Shown: one piece after another, positions 1-5,284 of the stretch | Numbering within the stretch: position 1 is the first letter of the stretch | How the letters are laid out: each line of letters starts with the position of its first letter | Source: Eubacteriales bacterium | GTDB taxonomy: Bacteria; Bacillota; Clostridia; Christensenellales; CAG-138 | NCBI GenBank assembly: GCA_030695285.1 | Contig: JAUYTF010000103.1 | Span: 1-5,561, forward strand | DNA length: 5,561 nt | Reading direction: 5' to 3' | Made by a program: the position numbers and the translations under genes | The notes under the pieces: model-generated | Told to the model about the DNA's origin: nothing | The model's database searches: none | Seen by the model: the letters and a program-made list of their open reading frames with translations, nothing else

Positions 1-427
1 ATATAGTATATGCTGTGGCTTTTGTAATAGCCGCTGCAGCATCAAGGAATTTTCCCAATACTGCTTTACTCTTGTTTTTAAACCGTTCTGCTTTGAACTC
101 TGAAGATTTCGTAATTGAGTAGATCAAGGGCAATAGAGCATCATCACTAAAATCCGTTTCCCATGAATTGTAGTATATTGCACTAAATGCAGCATTTTTC
201 CCTGGGAGAGATTCATCCTTCATCTCCTTAGTGCGATCCTCCAGATAATTCCTCAACATCTTCGCAAACCGCGTCTTCCCCGTCCCCCACGGCGAATCGA
301 TCGCGATTACATAAGCACCGTCACTGTCCTCACGACGATACTTATCGCAGTTCTCCAACATAGACTTCAAGAACTCGGCATACTTTCTTCTATCGAGTTT
401 ATCATCTGTCTCAAAATAGTATTCCAT
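1..427 (-). CDS. KAP-family P-loop NTPase, N-terminal part (runs off the left edge)
   Basis: The reading frame stays open from the ATG at 427 to the window edge, giving 142 codons with no stop. A Walker A motif, SPWGTGKT, is at residues 45-52. The segment YYNSWETDFSDDALLPLI at about residues 85-102 matches the conserved NxWE region that follows Walker A in KAP NTPases (PF07693). The Walker B motif and any membrane helices inserted in the NTPase domain would lie beyond the edge. KAP proteins are STAND-like ATPases, often membrane-linked, and some are tied to phage exclusion; the role here is unknown. In-frame ATGs occur at 442, 433 and 427. I chose 427 because GGAGGGG sits six bases upstream of it, whereas it directly abuts the ATG at 433. 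Codons in the distal half are more AT-rich than in the genes to the right, which hints at a different origin. The family call is firm; the function is not. Confidence 0.85.
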   Translation of the reverse strand, partial: MEYYFETDDKLDRRKYAEFLKSMLENCDKYRREDSDGAYVIAIDSPWGTGKTRFAKMLRNYLEDRTKEMKDESLPGKNAAFSAIYYNSWETDFSDDALLPLIYSITKSSEFKAERFKNKSKAVLGKFLDAAAAITKATAYTI

Positions 428-449
428 CCGCATCCCCTCCATTTTCTAC

Positions 450-478
450 AGTATATTACATTCCACTTCGGTAAGCAA
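450..478 (-). promoter_or_regulatory. Probable sigma-A promoter for the KAP NTPase gene
   Basis: Read on the minus strand, TTGCTT (478-473) and TATACT (455-450) are separated by 17 bases. The -10 box is a good match and the -35 box is only fair. It lies just upstream of the ribosome binding site and downstream of the neighbouring gene's terminator, so the KAP gene is likely its own transcription unit with a very short leader. Confidence 0.55.
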
Positions 479-499
479 AGGTAGAAATTGTCATAATAC

Positions 500-527
500 A
501 AAAAACGCGACCTCGATTGAGGCCGCG
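500..527 (-). terminator. Rho-independent terminator after the small membrane protein gene
   Basis: On the minus strand, CGCGGCCTC (527-519) pairs with GAGGTCGCG (514-506) around an AATC loop, with one G-U pair. Six T residues follow (505-500). It lies 25 bases after the stop of the 553-774 gene, an ordinary position for an intrinsic terminator. Confidence 0.9.
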
Positions 528-552
528 CTTGCAGGTTCGTTGTCGTTGGCTT

Positions 553-774
553 TTAAACCGCGCTATCCTTTGCCATCGGCAGACCGACGACGTAGATCAA
601 CCCGACTAGGTTAAAGAAGAACCCCGTGAAAAAGTACCCGCGATAGCCCTTTTTCTTGGCGAGTTTCGACGTGAAAATGCCCATGATGATGCTGGGAACG
701 AACGCGATGATCCCCCAAAGATACCATAGGTTCGAGAACGTTGTTGTCAGATCGGTAAGAATCGTCGGATCCAT
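553..774 (-). CDS. Small two-helix membrane protein, unknown function
   Basis: This 73-residue protein has no family I can name with confidence. Residues about 17-34 (YLWGIIAFVPSIIMGIFT) and 47-66 (YFFTGFFFNLVGLIYVVGLP) form two hydrophobic helices, separated by a positively charged loop, SKLAKKKGYRGY. By the positive-inside rule that loop should face the cytoplasm, with both ends outside. Small proteins with this Lys-rich loop followed by a G-Y-FFxG segment are common in Firmicutes as uncharacterised membrane proteins. The start at 774 is supported by AAGGAGG seven bases upstream. A well-formed promoter precedes it and a terminator follows, so it is monocistronic and very probably a real gene despite its size. 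It is unlikely to be a toxin given its ordinary composition and lack of a partner, but that is inference. Confidence 0.85.
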   Translation of the reverse strand: MDPTILTDLTTTFSNLWYLWGIIAFVPSIIMGIFTSKLAKKKGYRGYFFTGFFFNLVGLIYVVGLPMAKDSAV

Positions 775-800
775 AAGAAATCCTCCTTATATTTTGTTTT

Positions 801-828
801 ATCATACTACATCCATGCAATTCGTCAA
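801..828 (-). promoter_or_regulatory. Sigma-A promoter for the small membrane protein gene
   Basis: On the minus strand, TTGACG (828-823) and TATGAT (806-801) are separated by 16 bases. This places the transcription start near 794 and gives a leader of about 20 bases containing AAGGAGG. The two boxes and the spacer length are identical to those of the luxE-like operon promoter. Confidence 0.75.
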
Positions 829-845
829 TGATTTTGTCACATTGC

Positions 846-880
846 AAACGAAACCCGCGCTGGCTTTCGCTCTGCGCGGG
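846..880 (-). terminator. Probable intrinsic terminator of the LytTR-DUF3021 operon
   Basis: On the minus strand, CCCGCGC (880-874) pairs perfectly with GCGCGGG (860-854). The 13-base loop can itself form a small GC-GAAA-GC hairpin. The stem is followed by TTTCGTTTG, a broken T-tract, so termination may be less efficient than at the other two terminators. It is the first GC-rich hairpin after the DUF3021 stop codon. Confidence 0.7.
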
Positions 881-887
881 TGATCGA

Positions 888-905
888 GCTTTTCTTAAGA
901 AAAGC
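888..905. repeat. Perfect 18-base palindrome
   Basis: GCTTTTCTT followed by AAGAAAAGC is an exact inverted repeat with no spacer. It lies between the operon's terminator hairpin and the duplicated tail of the DUF3021 gene and touches the first base of that duplication. It has no T-tract, so it is unlikely to be a terminator by itself. A protein-binding site or a break point of the nearby duplication are possible readings. Confidence 0.6.
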
Positions 906-951
906 GTTATGCTTGCAGCTTATCGTTTAGTTCTTTGATGTGCTTCTTCAT
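905..951 (-). pseudogene. Duplicated 3' tail of the DUF3021 gene
   Basis: Bases 905-951 match 961-1007 at 45 of 47 positions; the differences are 911 against 967 and 941 against 997. The offset is 56 bases, with nine unrelated bases between the copies. The matched part encodes the last 14 residues and stop of the DUF3021 protein, here read as MKKHIKELNDKLQA, with Arg to His and Gly to Ala changes. It sits after the stop codon of the intact gene, has no ribosome binding site of its own, and is probably not translated. The high identity suggests a recent local duplication, or what remains of a second DUF3021 gene. Confidence 0.85.
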
Positions 952-960
952 AATAATCAA

Positions 961-1007
961 CGTTATCCTTGCAGCTTATCGTTTAGTTCTTTGATGCGCT
1001 TCTTCAT
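961..1007 (-). repeat. Direct repeat, copy within the intact DUF3021 gene
   Basis: This is the coding copy of the 47-base direct repeat whose partner is at 905-951. It covers the last 14 codons, the stop codon and two bases beyond. This copy belongs to the complete reading frame, so the other copy is the extra one. Confidence 0.85.
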
Positions 1008-1412
1008 GCCGGCATACTGCGAAAACCAGATGACAGCGTAGATTGAGACAAAGATGCCCACATAGATGAGTATCCCTGCAGCGCTTTGCGGCATCCAGCG
1101 CGCAAAATACGCGATCGGGAACGACGCAAGAGACGTGACCAGCAGATGCACCAGCGTCATTTTCAGCAGGCTCCAGTGCTCTGCCTCCCAGATAACGGAA
1201 GCCCCGGCCCACGCCGCGCCATAGATCATGGACAGCCCCGCCTGGAACAGAACCGCGTTGATCTCGCTGCCCATTTCGCTCGCGAGCTCCGGAACAACCG
1301 CGTGAAACTGCCCGTCGCCATAGAAGAGCGATATGACGATGGTGATGATTGTGCTGATGGCAAGCCCCAAGGGCGCCCCGAGCAAACAGCGCTTGATCAG
1401 TTCTTTTTTCAT
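963..1412 (-). CDS. DUF3021 family four-helix membrane protein, partner of the LytTR regulator
   Basis: This is a 149-residue membrane protein of the DUF3021 family. Hydrophobic helices are at about residues 10-30, 54-74, 83-104 and 111-131, followed by a charged cytoplasmic tail, MKKRIKELNDKLQG. The segment IWEAEHWSLLKMTLVHLL (74-91) is typical of the family. DUF3021 genes are usually found directly after a LytTR regulator gene, as here. By analogy with LytTR regulatory systems in streptococci, where a membrane protein restrains its cognate DNA-binding protein, it may hold the regulator inactive until a membrane signal arrives; that is inference. The start at 1412 has AAGGAGG seven bases upstream, and the TAA stop of the regulator gene overlaps this site, so the two are probably translated together. 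The last 47 bases are repeated just downstream. Confidence 0.9.
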   Translation of the reverse strand: MKKELIKRCLLGAPLGLAISTIITIVISLFYGDGQFHAVVPELASEMGSEINAVLFQAGLSMIYGAAWAGASVIWEAEHWSLLKMTLVHLLVTSLASFPIAYFARWMPQSAAGILIYVGIFVSIYAVIWFSQYAGMKKRIKELNDKLQG

Positions 1413-1424
1413 GTTGCTTCCTCC

Positions 1425-1865
1425 TTATAGTCCTAAAACCTGTTTGATTTTCGCGACGTACCGGCGGGAAACATACGTGACAAAGCCGTTCTTCATCCGC
1501 ACGCAGATGGTGCCCGCAAAACTCAAATCGAAGCCGCGAATCCAATGGAGATTGACGATTTCCGAATTAGAAATGCGCACAAACCGTTTTCCGTCTAGCC
1601 GCTCCTCGAGCTCATACAGCCGCAGCCGCAACGAAAAGCGCCCATCCGCTGTCTCGGCAAACACTTTGCCTCCCTCGGCAAACACCCGCAGAATGTCCTC
1701 CTGCGCGAGGATGACCGCCTCTTCGTCCCGAAACCCCACCAGCACCTGCGGCGCATCCTGCGCGAGCCTGCGCACAAGATTTTGAATTTCGTCGGTCACT
1801 TTGTTTGTATGGATCACCAGCGTGGTTTCCCCGCAGGCGGCATCCACCTTTACCTCGATCTTCAC
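1425..1865 (-). CDS. LytTR-domain DNA-binding transcriptional regulator
   Basis: This 146-residue protein has a short N-terminal region (about 1-45) and a C-terminal LytTR DNA-binding domain. The signature is FVRISNSEIVNLHWI (95-109) and the closing YVSRRYVAKIKQVLGL (131-146). There is no response-regulator receiver domain, so it is not the output of a classical two-component system. It belongs to the small LytTR proteins paired with a membrane protein. It starts with GTG at 1865, preceded by AGGGGGTG at five bases' distance. The downstream DUF3021 gene begins 12 bases after its stop. Such regulators often activate their own operon; the promoter here has a good -10 box but no recognisable -35 box, which fits activator dependence. 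Targets outside the window cannot be known. Confidence 0.92.
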   Translation of the reverse strand: MKIEVKVDAACGETTLVIHTNKVTDEIQNLVRRLAQDAPQVLVGFRDEEAVILAQEDILRVFAEGGKVFAETADGRFSLRLRLYELEERLDGKRFVRISNSEIVNLHWIRGFDLSFAGTICVRMKNGFVTYVSRRYVAKIKQVLGL

Positions 1866-1890
1866 TCGTTCACCCCCTCGTTATGATTGC

Positions 1891-1961
1891 AGTATACAGA
1901 GTTGCGCTTCTCTTGCGCGATTGTTTTTCGACAAATGGTTGTTTTTTTCGCACGGGTGGTT
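1891..1961 (-). promoter_or_regulatory. Putative activator-dependent promoter of the LytTR-DUF3021 operon
   Basis: On the minus strand the -10 box TATACT (1896-1891) lies 25 bases before the GTG start, but nothing resembling TTGACA sits 16-18 bases upstream. The -35 region instead holds GCGCAA twice, 11 bases apart (1918-1913 and 1907-1902). Further up, TGGTT on the plus strand occurs at 1936-1940 and 1957-1961, spaced 21 bases, which equals the period of many LytTR direct-repeat operators. The repeats are short and could arise by chance. Confidence 0.4.
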
Positions 1962-1990
1962 CTATGTCCGCTTGATTGCGTGAGTGTCTA

Positions 1991-2018
1991 CAAAAACACG
2001 CCGCACTGGGCGGCGTGT
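1991..2018 (-). terminator. Rho-independent terminator of the luxE-luxC-like operon
   Basis: On the minus strand ACACGCCGC (2018-2010) pairs perfectly with GCGGCGTGT (2004-1996) around a five-base loop, and the stem runs directly into a T-tract (1996-1992). It begins 24 bases past the stop of the acyl reductase gene and separates it from the LytTR operon. Confidence 0.92.
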
Positions 2019-2042
2019 GAATCGTGCGCTTTGCTGCCAATC

Positions 2043-3323
2043 TTACTCAACCGAAACGATCCGTTGCAATCGCGCCAGTGCATATTCTCCGTCATGCGGC
2101 AGGCCGCAAAACGTTTTAAGCATGCTCTGCGCGCACGTGATGCGAACAACGCCTGCGCGCAGGAGCAGGTGCTCCAGTTCGTTCCGTTTTGCTTCCTCAC
2201 AGCACAGCGTACAGGTTTGAAGATATCCTTTATGCGGGCGCAGTTGTTCAATGATTTTATCATGCGGCAAGGGCTTCACCCAAGGCATGCGAAACTGAAA
2301 GCTCTGCGAAAGCTGCCTGTCCCGGCAAGCGATCACACCTGCGTGCACAGATTCGAAAATCATCACAGTTTCATCGTCGGACTCCAGCGCGCATGTATAC
2401 AGTTCAATCTTCCGTTTTGCGGCAACAAACAGCTCGTCTGCGCGCGGATACGCGGCGGAGATACGATCCAGAACGCAAAGAAACCGCGCGGAAACCTCCT
2501 TTACATCATCAAACCGATCCGTATCCAGATAGATGCCCTGGCAAGAGTTGCACAAAAGCTGCTCTGATTGGCAGATATTATGCGCAAGCGACACAAGCAC
2601 TTCTTCCGTAGCGAACGCAGGAGTCAGATACGCAAAGCTCAACTTGTGTCCCCACTCGATCACGCGCATGCCGGGGTCTGCAAGAGAGCGCGCCGCCTTG
2701 ATGGCCTGATCTCCGCCCCAGACGACGATGCCATCCGCCAACTTCGAAAGACGATGCAGCATGTCCGCATCGTCAGACGCTGTATCAAACACAAACACGC
2801 GCTCGGCAATGCGCGGTTCGAGCCGCATGAGCGCCAGCAGGATAAAGTTCGTTAAACCATTGTCCTCGCGCGGGAGCTTGACAATGTTGATATTTCCCGT
2901 GAGCAACCCCTCCAGTACGCTGTAAAACGGAAGTGCATCCGCATTTCCCGCGGTGATGTGCAGCAGCACGCCGAGCGGCTCGGCTTGCAGACGCACGCGG
3001 GTTTCTTCCCCTAGCGGCGTAACATAGCTGGCCAGCCCGTCTCCCAGTTCCAGCCTTACGCGCTCCGTCAGGTATGCGCCGGAGAGCTGCTTTCGCGCCT
3101 CGCATAATTCCGCTTTCGCCTTTCTTTCGTCCAGCCCCAGTCCGCAAAGCAACGGTAAATACGTCTCTTCCGAGATAACGTTTGAAAGCATATCACAGGC
3201 GGCAATGACTGCCTCGCGCGAAAGTGCGGGAAGAGACAGCATGTCTTCGATTGCAGCTTCCAACCGCGCGAGCGTGCCGGGTAATTCAGCACCGGACACG
3301 ATTGATCCAAACATCAGGTTCAT
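2043..3323 (-). CDS. luxC: LuxC-like acyl-CoA/acyl-protein reductase (fatty aldehyde forming)
   Basis: This 426-residue protein belongs to the LuxC acyl-CoA reductase family (PF05893), part of the aldehyde dehydrogenase superfamily. LuxC accepts an acyl group on a cysteine and reduces it with NADPH to a fatty aldehyde. Visible landmarks are GNADALPFYSVLEGLLTG (126-143) and NIVKLPRED (146-154) in the nucleotide-binding region, VVWGGDQAIKAAR (200-212), and the nucleophile region QSEQLLCNSCQG (252-263). By position Cys258 is the likely acyl acceptor, with Cys261 as an alternative. It is shorter than the roughly 480-residue Vibrio enzymes, mainly at the ends. The start codon overlaps the stop of the luxE-like gene in ATGA, and GGAGGGG sits somewhat far upstream, which suggests translational coupling. 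No luciferase genes are present, so the true substrate is unknown. The symbol denotes family, not proven luminescence function. Confidence 0.9.
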   Translation of the reverse strand: MNLMFGSIVSGAELPGTLARLEAAIEDMLSLPALSREAVIAACDMLSNVISEETYLPLLCGLGLDERKAKAELCEARKQLSGAYLTERVRLELGDGLASYVTPLGEETRVRLQAEPLGVLLHITAGNADALPFYSVLEGLLTGNINIVKLPREDNGLTNFILLALMRLEPRIAERVFVFDTASDDADMLHRLSKLADGIVVWGGDQAIKAARSLADPGMRVIEWGHKLSFAYLTPAFATEEVLVSLAHNICQSEQLLCNSCQGIYLDTDRFDDVKEVSARFLCVLDRISAAYPRADELFVAAKRKIELYTCALESDDETVMIFESVHAGVIACRDRQLSQSFQFRMPWVKPLPHDKIIEQLRPHKGYLQTCTLCCEEAKRNELEHLLLRAGVVRITCAQSMLKTFCGLPHDGEYALARLQRIVSVE

Positions 3324-4438
3324 TTGCCGCGCATCTCCCCTCCGCGTTCAGCAATCACTGCCGAACAGGTTTGTATACTGCGCACGCCCGCGCGCCCCAG
3401 CGGCACGAAGTATGGCGTTTGGATGCCGCAGCCGCAGGTTTCGCCTTCGTGCAGTGTCGCCAGATCATCCGTCATAACGCTGACAAGCGGCATGCTTTTC
3501 ACCAGTGGGGAGACAAAATTTAGTAGCCCCGCCTCACCAAAGGCAAGCGACTCCAGCGAATGCGTGTCCCGAATGATCACGCGGCTGTAAGCCGGTATAT
3601 GAAAGTGTCCCCTGCTGCATTTGCAATACGCAAGCGGGTGCTCTGCGGCGCTGAAGAACTCGTGGATACGCTCTTTGGGAATGCCCAAATGCCTCTTTAC
3701 CATTGTTTGCAGCTGCTCCAGTGTAAAGGCCTCGCTCGTAAACTGCTTCCAGCCACCGCCCAGCAGGACTCTTGAGTGCGGGTTGAGTGCAAGCGCAATG
3801 CCGTCTTTCTCCAACTCTCGCAGCAAGAACGCAAAATATGCCGGAAAGCCGATAAAGCGCACCGGCGCATTGCTTTTTGCGATGCGAAGGAGCGCATTTT
3901 TAACGCCGGCCTGGTTTTCGACATATCCGTTTTTCGTCGATTTGAGCGCATAGGTTCGGCTCAGTGCGGGCGCAAACCAAGAAGCGCCATATGCGCTCTT
4001 CATCGCGCCAAGGTCGCTTTGCTTTGACGGCTCGTAGCCAAGAATGATATAGTGCGCGGGACGCAGGGAGATGAGTCCGTGATAGGCAAACATCCGTGCT
4101 GCCATCGCGAGGCCAAGGAGCATACTTGAACAGTCAAACCCGATTCGGCTGACGCTGCCGCGTGTACCGGAGGACGTCGCCTGTAACAAAAGCTTCCGCT
4201 CCGGCATGGAGAGCAGGCGGTTGCGTTTGAGGTAAAGCGTTGTCAGCGGAGGAATGCGGTGCACATCCTCTTCCCTCGCCACTTGTTCCGGTGTAAAACT
4301 GCTCTTTTTCAGTAGGAGCGCATACACGCTGCAGTGCTCCACATGAAATCTCACATGACGGCGCAGTTCGTCAAGAAACACGCCCTCATCGGCTACATAT
4401 GGATTTTTCCCTGTAAACAGAGTAATTCTTTGATGCAT
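3320..4438 (-). CDS. luxE: LuxE-like acyl-protein synthetase (acyl-activating enzyme)
   Basis: This 372-residue protein matches the LuxE acyl-protein synthetase family (PF04443), at its usual length. LuxE uses ATP to form acyl-AMP from a fatty acid, moves the acyl group to a cysteine near its own C-terminus, and passes it to LuxC. The adenylate-forming loop TSSGTRG is at 88-94, GGGWKQFTSEAF at 227-238, and EAGLLNFVSP at 302-311. A C-terminal CGCG (335-338) precedes Cys358, which lies 15 residues from the end and, in my reading, corresponds to the acyl-carrying cysteine of Vibrio LuxE. The ATG at 4438 has AAGGA about six bases upstream. It overlaps the luxC-like gene by four bases, so the proteins should be made together and probably form a complex. 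The acid that it activates cannot be read from the sequence. Confidence 0.9.
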   Translation of the reverse strand: MHQRITLFTGKNPYVADEGVFLDELRRHVRFHVEHCSVYALLLKKSSFTPEQVAREEDVHRIPPLTTLYLKRNRLLSMPERKLLLQATSSGTRGSVSRIGFDCSSMLLGLAMAARMFAYHGLISLRPAHYIILGYEPSKQSDLGAMKSAYGASWFAPALSRTYALKSTKNGYVENQAGVKNALLRIAKSNAPVRFIGFPAYFAFLLRELEKDGIALALNPHSRVLLGGGWKQFTSEAFTLEQLQTMVKRHLGIPKERIHEFFSAAEHPLAYCKCSRGHFHIPAYSRVIIRDTHSLESLAFGEAGLLNFVSPLVKSMPLVSVMTDDLATLHEGETCGCGIQTPYFVPLGRAGVRSIQTCSAVIAERGGEMRGK

Positions 4439-4467
4439 TGTGCTTCCTTAGAACGTTGATATCTCAA

Positions 4468-4495
4468 ATCATATCACATTCATTTCTCGCGTCAA
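4468..4495 (-). promoter_or_regulatory. Extended -10 sigma-A promoter for the luxE-luxC-like operon
   Basis: On the minus strand TTGACG (4495-4490) and TATGAT (4473-4468) are 16 bases apart, and TGA immediately before the -10 box makes it an extended -10 promoter. Transcription would start near 4461, giving a leader of about 23 bases. It lies in the 87-base gap after the racemase gene. No terminator is seen in that gap, so read-through from upstream is also possible. Confidence 0.78.
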
Positions 4496-4525
4496 TCAAA
4501 CACCCTTGGTTTGCCTTGTTTCTTC

Positions 4526-5224
4526 TTATCGATCCGCCAGCGCAAGTTCAACCGCCTTCTTTGCGTGGATCACCGTGGTGTCAAACAACGGAATCGAAAC
4601 ATCCGCCTGCGAGACGATGAGCCCCAGCTCCGTGCAGCCAAGCAGGATCCCCTGTGCGCCGCGCTGCTGAAGCGAGGCGATGACACGCAGATACTCATCG
4701 CGTGATTCTTGCTTCACTATGCCAAGACAGAGCTCTTCAAAGATCACGCGGTTTACAAGGTCTATATCGTCTTTTTCGGGAATCAGCGCTTCGATGCCGC
4801 ATTCCGTGAGCTTATCGCGGTAAAACGCCTGTGTCATGGTATACTTCGTGCCGAGCAGCCCGACGCGGCTGATACCCTGCGCGCGTAATGTTTCCGCCGC
4901 TGCCTCTGCAATATGCACGAGCGGCACGCGGATGCGGCTCTGCACTTCCGGAGCGACCTTGTGGAAGGTGTTGGTGCAGATAAGGACGACGTCCGCTCCC
5001 GCCGCTTCCAGCCGCGCGGCAACGCCGCCCAGCAGGTTTGCAGCTGCATCCCATGCTCCGCGGGACATCATCGCTTCCAGTTCAAAAAAATCGACGCTAT
5101 AGAGCAGCACCTTTGCCGAGTGCAGACCGCCGAGCGCATCTTTCACGCCCTCGTTGATCAATTGATAATACGTCACCGTGCTCTCCCAGCTCATGCCACC
5201 GATGAGTCCGATCGTCTTCATCAT
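4526..5224 (-). CDS. Aspartate/glutamate racemase family protein (amino-acid racemase)
   Basis: This 232-residue cytoplasmic enzyme belongs to the PLP-independent Asp/Glu racemase family, which interconverts L- and D-amino acids using two cysteines. The N-terminal IGLIGGMSWESTVTYYQLIN (5-24) is the hallmark of the aspartate racemase/YgeA-RacX branch. The catalytic cysteines are Cys83 in CTNTFHK and Cys197 in GCTELGL. Length and both halves are complete, so it should be active; the amino acid cannot be fixed from sequence, aspartate, glutamate or a broad range all being possible. The start at 5224 is favoured over the adjacent ATG because AGGAG lies seven bases upstream of it. It sits between the ferredoxin gene and the luxE-like gene on the same strand with no terminator on either side. 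This could be a shared operon, although each has promoter-like sequences of its own. Confidence 0.92.
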   Translation of the reverse strand: MMKTIGLIGGMSWESTVTYYQLINEGVKDALGGLHSAKVLLYSVDFFELEAMMSRGAWDAAANLLGGVAARLEAAGADVVLICTNTFHKVAPEVQSRIRVPLVHIAEAAAETLRAQGISRVGLLGTKYTMTQAFYRDKLTECGIEALIPEKDDIDLVNRVIFEELCLGIVKQESRDEYLRVIASLQQRGAQGILLGCTELGLIVSQADVSIPLFDTTVIHAKKAVELALADR

Positions 5225-5275
5225 TGTTCTTCTCCTATCGCTTGTCGCAGCCCGCTGCTACTCGTGGTATGAAAC

Positions 5276-5284
5276 ATTATAACA
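5276..5284 (-). promoter_or_regulatory. Extended -10 promoter element for the racemase gene
   Basis: On the minus strand TGT followed by a perfect TATAAT (5281-5276) forms an extended -10 box. No good -35 box is visible 16-18 bases upstream, which extended -10 promoters can tolerate. It overlaps the stop codon of the upstream ferredoxin gene and would give a leader of about 45 bases. Confidence 0.5.

Noticed and set aside
905..1007. Possible CRISPR or tandem-repeat array
   Set aside because: There are only two copies, one of them is the coding end of a gene, and the nine-base spacer is too short for CRISPR.
976..1545. Open frame of 189 codons on the minus strand in another frame
   Set aside because: It overlaps both the LytTR and DUF3021 genes, which have recognisable families and proper start sites; its Arg/His/Cys-rich product is typical of a shifted frame.
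1333..1785. Open frame of 150 codons on the plus strand
   Set aside because: It is antisense to the LytTR and DUF3021 genes, its product is of low complexity rich in Ser and Arg, and it has no start signals.
1887..2567. Open frame of 226 codons on the plus strand
   Set aside because: It lies mostly antisense to the clear luxC-like gene and the terminator at 1991-2018, has no ribosome binding site, and its product (rich in Cys, His, Arg) resembles no protein.
4439..4525. Terminator between the racemase and luxE-like genes
   Set aside because: No stable hairpin followed by a T-tract was found in this gap; it holds a promoter and a ribosome binding site only.
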